Below are positions 9,693-18,857 of a stretch of 19,221 nt of DNA, piece after piece. The stretch is from Euperipatoides rowelli (lineage: Eukaryota; Onychophora; Udeonychophora; Euonychophora; Peripatopsidae): assembly GCA_003024985.2 (NCBI GenBank), contig PXIH01S0000050.1. The stretch is one strand, 5' to 3'. Under the pieces are notes generated by a model. The model saw only the letters and a list, made by a program, of their open reading frames with translations. It was not told the DNA's origin and did not search any database. Each line of letters starts with the position of its first letter. Position 1 is the stretch's first letter. The translations under genes were made by a program, and so were the position numbers.

Positions 9693-10100
9693 TAGTGTGT
9701 TATGTTAGATCAAAAAAGAGAGTGAATATTGCTATTCTGGCTACCAGCATGAAATTTGGTTAAAGTGCTAATAAATATATGGGGTACAAAAACTGCTGAG
9801 ACACAATCTGTGTCTGAAATATTTTGGCCGCCATCTTTGAAAATGGTTGCCGGAAACCTGTTTTTCTCTAATAACTCCAAAAGGGTGAAAGATATCAAAA
9901 ATTTTTAATAGACCAAAGTGTTTAGAATTAAACAACAAACATTTTTAATATTAAATATTTGTTTGTAGAATCAAAAATAAAGTTGCTATATTGAATTAAA
10001 TGGTGGCACACTTTTTGCTTTTCTCAAAATAAATTGAAAACGGCTATAGTTTTGCTAAAAAGACTCATGACTAATACTATTAAGGACTTCTGTATGTTAT
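9693..10100 (+). repeat. Left terminal inverted repeat of the 3.7-kb transposon
   Basis: Pairs with 13021-13412 over nearly its whole length. Well-kept shared blocks include CCAGCATGAAATTTGG, GAGACACAATCTGTGTCTG, GTGAAAGATATCAAAAAT, TATTGAATTAAATGG and GGACTTCTGTATG. It contains two palindromic CCAT...ATGG modules (9826-9853 and 9982-10009). The outermost 50 bases match less well than the rest. Confidence 0.85.
9826..9853. promoter_or_regulatory. Palindromic CCAT/ATGG module in left TIR
   Basis: Arms GGCCGCCAT and ATGGTTGCC face each other over CTTTGAAA. The same type of module recurs at 9982-10009, 13109-13133, 13263-13288 and 12975-13000. The half-site GCCGCCATCTTTG is close to the known animal YY1 consensus. 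A role as a transposase or host-factor binding site is inferred from its repetition in both TIRs only. Confidence 0.4.
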
Positions 10101-10548
10101 ACTCTTTATAATTGTTTTGTGGTGTTCTTGTATAGCCTACAGACAATTGGGGGGAGTTTGATCCACATCTCCCATGAACTGGGATTTCCCTTATCTTTTC
10201 TCAGCATACCTTTGTATGATAGTAATACATTGTAAACAACTTTAGAATTTCAGAGCTCATCTNAAAGCATTTATAGATGCTCGGTGTCTGAAATTTTTAA
10301 GAAACAACAATAGATCATGTCAAGAATGTAAANCAATTAAAATTAATTTATTATTCTATATTTAAACAGACTATTAAAAAAGAACTGATAGCATTTTTAT
10401 GTTTTTTTGGGCTAACTTTACACTGGCTCAAAGTTATTTTTACATTGAAAAAAAAAATAGATTAATTATTTCTTCAGTTATTTCTTCAGTTAGTTTTTCA
10501 TTACACAAAGTTCTATTTTTTGCTCTTTGTATACAGTAATATTGTTAA
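10101..10548. other. Transposon interior upstream of the gene, non-coding
   Basis: About 450 bp between the left TIR and the first coding match. It contains two N bases (10263, 10333), a poly-A run near 10449 and a short duplicated ATTTCTTCAGTTA near 10470-10494. The N-terminal coding part expected for this protein family was not found here, so it is deleted, decayed or separated by an intron I cannot see. Confidence 0.55.
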
Positions 10549-12752
10549 ATATTTAATTTAATTGAACTAGAGGTGCTCCTTCTCCCTTACATTCAGAGTG
10601 TGCGTGAGAGTAATTTCATTAATTTCAAGTGTCATTGTAGACATTTTCCCATAGATGTTTGCATTAGATTGCACAAACTATGCAAGATTATTACCGGTTT
10701 TTGTGAAGACTCTACAAGAAATTGACAACTACCACCCTAGTGTACATAGAGAATTTATGAAAAGGAAAATTTGTTAGTCAAAAGACCAACCGATCATTTT
10801 CTTCAATAGCTGATGACCAATTGCATGAACAAAATAACAAAGAGATAAAGGATATTGGTGATGCAATTGGTTTTCTAGACAATCCTTCAGCACTTCTCAA
10901 ATGGATAGTTGGTCAAAACATTTTGAAAATGATCTGTGGCTTTCAAAAACATGTTTCAGTAACTAAGGATGAAGAAAATGAATTTGATGAGATAGAATTT
11001 TTAGGAAAACACAGGAAAAACACTAAATCATTTGAGAAGCGATTCAGAAAGCATGTTTTAGATATTGTAGCATCTTTCCAAAACTACGGAAACCTATTTG
11101 AAAAAGATAAGTTGTCTACAGCAGTTAGCAATATTTGTATGACAGCAGATGCAGAAGAGTCAGTGATAAAAGCTAAAATTAAAGGAAAGTTTTTCTATGA
11201 AAGTTATATAAAAGAAAGGTTCATTGTAGGGAAAACATCTGTCCATGCAGACATCAAGCGATGTAATCTGGCCTTATTCAAGGACAAAAAAAGAAACATC
11301 ATCATCAAAATTTAAAATGCAGATAAAAGATCTTAGGAAGGATGCTAATGTATTTTGTAATCTGTATGTGGCCAGTGTGATTAGAGAAACAGATGTGGCA
11401 AAAAAATTTTGCTGATGAAAATCATCCTTATCCACCTTCAATGAGTGAGTTTGGAAGGATTCAAAAGGCAAGAAAAAATCTGATGTCATTTCCTGTCTGC
11501 TGTCAAAGTAGTGTATAAGTAGACGAAGATTGTGTGTATGTTGTTCAGCTGTTGTTATAGATGGAGCTGCCTTAGTTCCTTACTTGAATGCAAAAATAGC
11601 AAAGACATTTTCAGAGTGTTGCATGAATGTATTTTTACCTACGATAAACTCTCGTCTCATAAAATTTGAGAGAGTGTACATAGTCTTTGATAGGTACTTT
11701 CCAGGTAGCCTTAAAGCAGACACAAGACCAGAAAAGAGATGGTAATCAGAGCAACAACACCACTGCCTAAGGATTTCAGTAAGTATTTACAGGTTTCTAA
11801 CAACAACAACAACAAAAACTCTTTCACCTTTTAGCAACTGCCATTAATTCACTTGTAACTAATGGCAAGATAGTGGTTTGTACTGATGAGGATTCAGTAA
11901 CATCTGCAGGTCACTTAATCAGTAGTGATGACCTATCCCCATGCTCACATGAAGAAGCGGACACTAGACTCATTGTTCAGGTGAAAAGTGCATTGTTGTC
12001 CAGCCACAAAAACATGTTGATAAGTACAGTGGATTCAGATGTGATTGTTATTGCTACTGCTGCCTTCCATCACCTGAAGCAACTAGGTTTGCATGATCTT
12101 TGGTTTGATTATGGTGTTGGAAAAAATAGGTGTCAGTTTTTACTCTCAAAGATTACAGAAAAAAATTCTCCCAAATATGTGAGGCACTGCCATTTTTGCA
12201 TGCATATATTGGCTGTGCATTTCATGGTATTGGTAAATCAAAAATCATGGAATGTATGGAGGAAGATACAAAAAAAGTATCACAGATATAGGCTATTCAT
12301 TCAATTATCAACATCAAACACAATAGACGAGAAGGATTTTGAAAAGATACAGTTCATCACAGTGCTCATGTATGAGGTATCAATCCAAACGGAAACAGTA
12401 AATGATTGCAGACGGATACTCTATACTCAAAAAAATTGATCTGTGGAAAATACTCCTCCCACTGAAGAAGCCTTGCGTCAACACCTGAAGCGAGCAATGC
12501 TTCAGTCATGCATTTGAAGACTGCTTGCAGCTTCAACCAGACATACCTAATGCTATTAGCATGGGATGGAAGCCATCAAATTCAGTTGGTGAGATAGAAC
12601 CACTTTGGACAGTTTTACCACAAGCTTCTGTTGGCTGCTCCACGTTGATTTGTTGTCATTGCAAACGTATGTGTAAAAATAGATGCAAGTGACAGAGGTT
12701 CAATTAGCAGTGCAGTGCTTTGTGTACGTGTGATGGACAGTGCTCCCAATAA
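10549..12752 (+). pseudogene. Decayed transposon-borne protein with PIN/XPG-like nuclease region and Cys-rich C-terminus
   Basis: Conserved blocks follow one another on the plus strand across at least nine frame changes. In order: VRESNF (about 10600); FALDCTNYARLLPVFVK (10658); IADDQLHEQNNKEIKD then NPSALLKWIVG (10806-10910); GNLFEKDKLSTAV and a LALF block (11090-11280); LRKDANVFCNLYVAS (11330); DENHPYPPSMSEFG (11414-11455); VIDGAALV and VYIVFDRYFPGSLKADTR (11550-11730); LSPCSHEEADTR (11930); STVDSDVIVIA (12030); LWFDYGVGK; then ALPFLHAYIGC in another frame (12184); TPPTEEALRQHLKRA (12452); and a C-terminus with CCHCKRMCKNRCKC and CSALCTCDGQC ending at TAA 12750-12752. In-frame stops lie at 12437, 12690 and 12705. 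I recall this block order from unnamed invertebrate repeat proteins. The spaced acidic residues (FDR, HEEAD, DSD) resemble PIN/XPG nucleases, and the Cys block resembles CXC/tesmin domains. The N-terminus is missing. Not functional. Confidence 0.75.
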
Positions 12753-13020
12753 ATTAATTTTGTTCTTATGACATTTTNAAAACATNATTAGCTCAGTTAA
12801 NAAGNTATGATTATNTANCATGNTTTTGATTTGTGAGAAATAAATTCATTGCTGTTTATTCCAAAAATTATTTATTTATACCAGAATGTTGTCAATAACT
12901 TGATATAATTTCAGTAGGTCTAATAGTTAACAATATTGAAATAATTTAAAGTTTACACCTAAACTGGGAAAATCAGCCACCATTTTACAATATGGTAGCT
13001 TTGATTTTTCCACTCTTATA
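12753..13020. other. Transposon interior downstream of the gene
   Basis: Contains seven N bases at 12778-12823, a candidate polyadenylation signal AATAAA near 12839 (GAAATAAATTC), and a palindromic module at 12975-13000 (arms AGCCACCAT and ATGGTAGCT, one mismatch). No coding sequence. Confidence 0.55.
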
Positions 13021-13412
13021 CATACAGAAGTCCATAACAGTATTTGGCATGAGTCTTTTTACAAAACTGTAGCCATTTTCAATTATTTTGAGAAAAGCAA
13101 AAAGTGTGATGCCATTTAATTCAATATGGCGGCTTTATTTTTGCTCCTACAAAAAAATATTTAATACAAAATATGTTCATTGTTAAATGCTAAACACTTT
13201 GGGCTATTCGACATTTTTGATATCTTTCACCGTTTTGGAGTTATTATAGAAAACCGGTTTTCAGCCACCATTTTCAAAGATGGCTGCCAAAATATTTCAG
13301 ACACAGATTGTGTCTCACCAGTTTTTTGAACCCCATATATTTGTAATCATTGTTACCAAATTTCATGCTGGTAACCAGAAATGCAATGTTTTTGTGCTAT
13401 CCAAACACACTA
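13021..13412 (-). repeat. Right terminal inverted repeat of the 3.7-kb transposon
   Basis: Inverted copy of 9693-10100. It carries palindromic modules at 13109-13133 (GCCAT...ATGGCGGC) and 13263-13288 (GCCACCAT...ATGGCTGCC). A separate 7-bp inverted repeat, GCTATCC at 13396-13402 and GGATAGC at 13421-13427, spans the outer end and is not matched in the left arm. Confidence 0.85.
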
Positions 13413-13415
13413 TTA

Positions 13416-14407
13416 CCCTTGGATAGCTATTTTTTTTTTACTCTTCCTCTTACAACCCCAGAATTATCTGAAGTAGGACAATTATTTTGACTTTATTTAT
13501 TCTTTATACTAATTTTCTAAATAATAATAATATGGCACACATATTATTTCAAAAGTTATAAGAAATAATATTCAATAATGATATTTACCCTTAGTTGACA
13601 TGGTAATCTCCTTTAGATATTTTTATTTAGCATTTTTTTTTCTCTTTAAAATTTTGAAAGCAATTGTTTTAATTCTGACAGCAACATAGAATTTTTAAGT
13701 ACACTACTCATCTTAATGTAAAATTAAGAGAAAATGAAAGAAGTAAGGTTTGACTTTTAATGGTGGAAAAATGAACCAATCAGATTACAAGATTCCTCTT
13801 CTTTTTAATGGCTTGTTTTCTATTTTTAGTAGTCGATTTTTGGTAAAAGTATTAAAATGTATTTTTACTTCTTGGATACATTTGTGTGATATATATCATC
13901 TAAAAATGTTTTTATTTTATTTTATTTTATTTTTGTTCTAGCAATAAAACAGGATTTCATATTTAAATGCCAAAATTGGTTAATTTTAAAAACAGGTAAT
14001 TCAGTTAATTTGATCTTTTGTTTTAAAGAGCTAAAAATCAATATATTTAAATATATTAATTATTTTAAGTAAATTTGTAACCACGAATCCATAGGAAAAA
14101 TAATTGCTTAATAAATTATAATGATCTTTAAAAAAAAAATTAGTGAATGTAATAATTGAAATTAAAACTATTAATCATAGAAGTTATAGCCTTTTTTAAA
14201 TAAAAAGAAAAACAGATAAACTGTTCTTTTTAACCAAAACTGTCAATTTTAATGGGTAATTAAAGTCATTTCATTACTTGTACGCCCTTGACCTAGATAG
14301 AATACAAATAATTAGACTAATATACTGTATATTTAAAGGTCATAGACAAAAATATAGGAACATCAAGGTTGGCGGAACACCACTGGTTTATGCCTTGACT
14401 AAGGTGT
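13416..14407. other. AT-rich spacer without recognisable gene
   Basis: About 1 kb, strongly AT-rich, with a TTTTA pentamer run near 13911-13935. The open frame 13750-13941 is low-complexity and ends in that run. A 5-bp inverted repeat CAAGG/CCTTG near 14364-14397 precedes the tandem array. No gene is supported. Confidence 0.55.
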
Positions 14408-15082
14408 GAAATATGCATTTAGCACTCTAAAATAGTCCCACGAGCCTAGAAACTGCTCATATAATTTACATTAACATGGATAGCAGCCTTAATTTTTTAT
14501 TTACAATCCGAATCTAACTGTAACCCTGAACCCTATGTCCTACTACATATTAAACCCACTATGCCCCAACCCTATAGAAATATGCATTTAACACTCTAAA
14601 ATAGTCACAAAGTCTAGAAACTGCTCATATTATTTACATTAACATGGATAGCAGCCTTAATGTTTTATTTACAATCCTAATCTAACTGTAACCCTGAACC
14701 CTATGTCCTACTACATATTAAACCCACTATGCCCCAACCCTTTAGAAATATGCTTTTAACACACTAAAATAGCCAAACAAGCCTAGAAACTGCTCATATA
14801 ATTCACATTAACATGGATAGCAGCCTTAATATTTTATTTACAATCCTAATCTAACTGTAACCCTGAACCCTATGTCCTATTACATATTAAAACCACTATG
14901 CCCCAAACCTATTAGAAATATGCATTTAACACTCTAAAATAAACACACGAGCCTAGAAACTGCTCATATAATTCACATTTACATGGATAGCAGCCTTAAT
15001 TTTTTATTTACAATCCTAATCTAACTGTAACACTGAACCCTATGTCCTACTACATATTAAACCCACTATGCCCCAACCCTAT
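14408..15082. repeat. Four tandem copies of a 169-bp unit
   Basis: Units start at 14408, 14577, 14745 and 14915, giving periods of 169, 168 and 170 bp; the last unit ends near 15082. Each begins GAAATATGC and holds CTAGAAACTGCTCATAT, ACATGGATAGCAGCC, AACCCTGAACCCTATGTCC and CTATGCCCCAA. Copies differ by scattered substitutions of a few percent to about 8%. The GGGTTCAGGG...GGGTTGGGGC part is related in reverse orientation to 1393-1457. The last copy continues into GATAATCTTGAG, which also matches the sequence beside that copy. No coding capacity. It looks like internal expansion of a dispersed repeat core, as in tandem-repeat-bearing MITE or Helitron-like families. Confidence 0.9.
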
Positions 15083-15288
15083 GATAATCTTGAGGTGAAA
15101 TAATTATTTTTTTGATCAATTTTGAGAATTTTGATACAATTTCTGGCAGCCTTGCCATAATGATAAATAGATGTGCAGTTATCAAAAATGTAGTAAAAAT
15201 GTGGATTATATGAGCAATTGTTAGGTTCTCATGAATAGCCTACTTCTTGTCATGCCTATACAAAAAAAAAACTCTTACTGTTTGTAAT
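15083..15288. other. AT-rich spacer
   Basis: About 200 bp between the tandem array and the Tc1-like fragment. Only the first bases (GATAATCTTGAG) match the related repeat at 1.39 kb. Confidence 0.5.
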
Positions 15289-15410
15289 ATGTTATCGAGG
15301 AAAGATGTTAGTAATTTTGAAAGAGGTACGATTGTTGTAGCACATTTGCAGGGGCTACAGCTAAACTTAAAACTGTTTTATGGGGAACATGTCTAAAGTT
15401 ATGTCTGCAT
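15289..15410 (+). pseudogene. Tc1-like transposase, N-terminal helix-turn-helix fragment
   Basis: From ATG 15289 the frame reads MLSRKDVSNFERGTIVVAHL and continues to a stop at 15394, giving 35 codons. The FERG-x-IV block is the usual opening of Tc1-type transposases, where it forms the first DNA-binding helix-turn-helix. Shifting frame near 15389 gives MSKVMSA, the expected end of that region, then a stop. The complete protein of this group is about 330-345 residues with a DDE catalytic domain, none of which I can recognise downstream. It is therefore a short, frameshifted relic. Confidence 0.65.
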
Positions 15411-16520
15411 GAGAAAGTACCGGTAATCATCATCTGCAAATGACATTAGTGTATAAGTATATTTTTATGTAGGGTACTTGTCGGGCCTGAGTGTAAGTGT
15501 GTAGTGAATAATTTTCAGAAGAATGAGTGTGACTATTAAAAAAAGAGGTGCCATTAGTTGAGAGGGGGAAGCTGAACGGAGGACAAAAGTAATCAGGCCT
15601 GTAGTGACTCAAGATGGCCCACCAGAAGATGTACAACTTTTGTTTTTGTTACACAAAGGGGCTCATCCAGGGTCTCAACACCCCTGCCAATAATGAATAT
15701 GTAGATCAAGCTTAATACAACTAGGATGGCGCTTGATGGTGCATTTTGTATCCCTACTTTATAGTTACATTTGTTTTTGCAGCAATGGGTGAGCAATGTG
15801 AAGACTGTAGCAAACCAGAAGTAACCACTAGATTACCTAGAGCTGTCATTCTGCCATGCTCTTCTTGCTTTTGGAGACTGAAAATGGCACTAATATATAA
15901 ATAAGAACCTACCAGTCTAGCAAGTTGGTTTGTATAAACAGAGTTTATTGATTTTAGTTTCACAATTTAAAATTGATTCTTAATAGAAAACAACCTGTTT
16001 AAATTCATACCCTAATTATCTATCAGTAAATGAGTGGTTTTGACTCGTGGTAAAAGTAAGGAACTTGACATACATTATGTTTTGTCCATGCAAGAAACAT
16101 TGTGGACTGAGCCGGAAAGCCAGTATTTCGCTGTTAAACTGAACTTAGTTTAACATTGTTATTTAGAAAAGTTCATTAAAAGGATAATAGAAAGATATTG
16201 AAGGTTGACAATATGATGGAACCTATGCAGTGAACATTGACATATCAAACCAGAACATAAGAGTACTCAGTTTTCAAAATCAATAATAAAAATGACATAA
16301 GTTTGATCACGCTTTTGACAAAAATTAAATTTTATATTCACTATCTACAGTATTTATAAAAAAAATTAAAATTTTATCTTGTCTAAAAAAATATATAACC
16401 CCTAACATTAAAAATAAAATAAATAATATGATAAACACAGCTCTTTGAATGTACAATGATAAAAAATAAATAAATTTATAGTAGTAAAAAAATTATTTAT
16501 CTTGGCTTCAGAAAGTTCTT
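15411..16520. other. Spacer without supported gene
   Basis: About 1.1 kb. Three overlapping minus-strand frames (15430-15963) and a short plus frame starting at 15785 after a TTTTTGCAG splice-acceptor-like string show no domain I recognise. The first 400 bp could hold eroded Tc1-like sequence but gives no convincing transposase match. The remainder is AT-rich. Confidence 0.45.
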
Positions 16521-16686
16521 CGAGTTTAATAACCGGCTGGGAAAAAGTCAAAGATTTTGAGAAGATGTAGCTCCGCAGAGACTTAGGAGTTACGCAAAGA
16601 AAAACATGAAGATGACGGGGACAACTAGGAATTTTGTTACACGATTTTTCATAGGAAAAAGTTTTTATGTTAGATGCTTTTTTTCA
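16521..16686 (+). repeat. 166-bp direct repeat, copy 1
   Basis: Identical by eye to 16819-16984, from CGAGTTTAATAACCGG to GATGCTTTTTTTCA. It contains a hairpin, GTAGCTCC/GGAGTTAC, with an 8-bp stem including one G-T pair. An N at 16687 immediately follows this copy. No open frame spans it on either strand. Confidence 0.9.
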
Positions 16687-16818
16687 NTCACCTCCTAACT
16701 GGATTCAACAAACAGTAAATGTTGAAATAAATGTTTATATTTTTTAATTGAATCTGATTTAATGAAATAATTTAAAAAATTATAATTGTAACAGATGGAG
16801 TTTGTGTGCATATTTGTG

Positions 16819-16984
16819 CGAGTTTAATAACCGGCTGGGAAAAAGTCAAAGATTTTGAGAAGATGTAGCTCCGCAGAGACTTAGGAGTTACGCAAAGAAA
16901 AACATGAAGATGACGGGGACAACTAGGAATTTTGTTACACGATTTTTCATAGGAAAAAGTTTTTATGTTAGATGCTTTTTTTCA
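16819..16984 (+). repeat. 166-bp direct repeat, copy 2
   Basis: Identical by eye to 16521-16686, with starts 298 bp apart and 132 bp of different AT-rich sequence between. The lack of divergence, unlike nearly all other repeats here, means a very recent duplication, gene conversion or an assembly artefact. Confidence 0.9.
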
Positions 16985-18660
16985 CAAGGTGTATCTGAAT
17001 CCCAATTAAAATAAATTATTACATTGAATAGTTTTTATCTTACATGCTAGAGAAATAAATGAAAGTAATAGACTTGATTATCTATTTAGCCTTTAAATTT
17101 CATCTTCATCAATGATTAAATTGTTCGATCAAGTAATTTACATCATTAAGGTCATATAAATCTGCAAACGATGTAATTCTAACAATGATCACATTCAACA
17201 GTTAGTCCAAGAGTTCACTCAGCCCACCTGCACAAGTTACTTGGTTCAAATCCTCTCGTCTAAAATTTCAACGTTATTTGTGTAGAGTCGTTGCAAATGC
17301 CAATACAGGAGCCAGTCCAAACACCTGAAACATTACTGTCACACTTTTATTATATGGGGGGGGGGGGGGCTTTATCAAACATCATCATTCCAGTTAAAAT
17401 CAAAAGAATTAATCTATCTGCTGTTTACGAACAAAGTTTAAGAAGCGTAATGAAAAGTGTTTCAGTCATAGCAAATAATCCCATAACGTCTGGAACTCAG
17501 ATGTAACAATTTCCAACAGCCCAAAACAGCCGATCATATGTCAGCTTGCATTCTATCTGTGGTATAGTGTGCTATTTTATTTATTACTTATTTTTTAATA
17601 TGCTTTAGTATTTGTCGGACTTTGGGTCAGTGTGTTTTAAGGTTAGAGATTCTTTAACTTGCTATTATATTCATGTTGGAGTTAGGGTAAGGTCACAGTG
17701 TGGTTAAGGTTAGAGATTGTCTAATATGCTTAAGAAAAATGTTACATCTGAGATCCAAACACTTGTAATAATCCTGAGGGCTGTAAACATTGATCCCCTG
17801 CACTAATGAAATCAAAATCATTAGGATATACTACTTATACTTGACACTTATGAAATAATATATTAAAAAAAAATAATAGCCTAACTATTTACAGAACTAA
17901 AAATTTTAAGCAGTCCTCACTCGCTAATTACATCAGGGAATATTAATTTGTTGATCTTATAAGTTATTGTTTTTTTTCCACACTGATTTTTTTTATCAGA
18001 AATGTTATCAAAGTATTGTCTTTAACTTTTGATATTATCTGTCTTGAAATCAATTGAAAAATATGATGGATGAATTAATTAGATGATCTTTGCTTGCACC
18101 TGTTATTAACTCTTGACAATGTATAAGGTAAAGACTAATTATAATAATAATGTCAAGTTTTACAATTTAAAATACCTGATCGTTTAATAAATTATTTATT
18201 AAGGAAATGATAGTAATTATTATATGTTATAGAAATCTATTACTAAAGTATGAATTTAAGAGCAAAATGTTTTTTTGAAATGGTTAATGATGGTTAGATT
18301 TCTTATAAATTTTTCATGATATAAAATTAATTTCTTGAATAATAATTAACCTCCCCTCCCATCAATCTTTCCTGTTCAAAAAAAAAATAGTTATAGAAAT
18401 TTCCATTGAAAGAGTAAGTCCATTAGTATGGTATCTATAAAATAAAGACAATATCCATTTAATATGTATGCCAATTTAAGGATGGTTGTACTTGAGTAGG
18501 ATATGGGTATGGGTAACTACTGTTGGTTGAATAGGAAGGAGAGGGTTAGTACCTATCAACTTTAACAACTTTTAAAAACGTTTATTAAAATTATTTTTCC
18601 CGCTATTACTTATATTAAAAAAAAATCTGTTTGTCCATCATTCCGAACAGTTTAAATTGC
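16985..18660. other. Spacer without recognisable gene
   Basis: About 1.7 kb. It includes a G14 homopolymer at 17356-17369 inside the frame 17291-17506, which is not credible as a gene. A short diverged direct repeat, AAGGTTAGAGATT, occurs near 17639 and 17706. GGAGTTAGGGTAAGG near 17679 resembles the core at 1.44 kb over a short length only. Otherwise AT-rich. Confidence 0.5.
17356..17369 (+). repeat. G14 homopolymer
   Basis: Fourteen consecutive G in AT-rich sequence. The exact length is likely to be unreliable in sequencing, and the run could form a quadruplex. Confidence 0.9.
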
Positions 18661-18668
18661 ATTTTATC

Positions 18669-18855
18669 CCCAATGGTTTGTACAATTAAGTTGAAATTGG
18701 TGTTCCTGTAGAGGTCTAGAATATGTATATAAAAGGTCAAGGTCCTAGGTGGTCACATGGGGGTGCTAGGGGGGCCTCAAAAATCTTAATTTTTTTTAAA
18801 ATGCTCCGATTAAGTTCAATTTGAAATTGGTGTTACCCTATAAATCTAGAATCAC
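18669..18855 (+). repeat. Two diverged copies of a short repeat
   Basis: 18669-18725 and 18798-18855 share ATTAAGTT, TGAAATTGGTGTT and TCTAGAAT, about 130 bp apart. Between them is a segment with AAGGTCAAGGTC and GGGGGTGCTAGGGGGGCC. It looks like part of a dispersed repeat that I cannot name. Confidence 0.6.
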
Positions 18856-18857
18856 AT

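Larger units (their letters stand above)
9693..13412 (+). mobile_element. 3.7-kb DNA transposon with about 400-bp TIRs, carrying a decayed gene
   Basis: The arms 9693-10100 and 13021-13412 are inverted copies of each other, at roughly 80% identity by eye. The outermost matching bases are TAGTGTGTT on the left and AACACACTA on the right. The triplet TTA stands directly outside both ends (9690-9692 and 13413-13415) in direct orientation, which fits a 3-bp target duplication. The single long plus-strand coding region between the arms (10549-12752) is broken by many frameshifts. Long TIRs, a short duplication and a nuclease-like internal gene define a DNA transposon. From memory, Academ elements have 3-4 bp duplications and an XPG-type nuclease, which makes them the first group to compare; this assignment is inference only. 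Confidence 0.75.

Noticed and set aside
11274-11489. 71-codon minus-strand open frame
   Set aside because: Antisense shadow of the decayed transposon protein on the plus strand.
13911-13935. Possible LINE tail (TTTTA repeats)
   Set aside because: No reverse transcriptase or LINE 3' sequence is adjacent; treated as a simple repeat.
15530-15620. Continuation of the Tc1-like transposase
   Set aside because: A weak resemblance of a KLN-containing stretch to the linker region needs several frame changes and gives no catalytic DDE motif.
15430-15963. Three overlapping minus-strand frames and a small plus-strand exon-like frame at 15785
   Set aside because: No recognised motif; the splice-acceptor-like TTTTTGCAG has no matching exon partner that I can identify.
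17199-17252. tRNA-like A box (TAGTCCAAGAG) and B box (GGTTCAAATCC)
   Set aside because: The B box matches, but the T-arm does not pair beyond two bases and no acceptor or anticodon stem forms. It could be a remnant of a tRNA-derived SINE but is not supportable as a gene.
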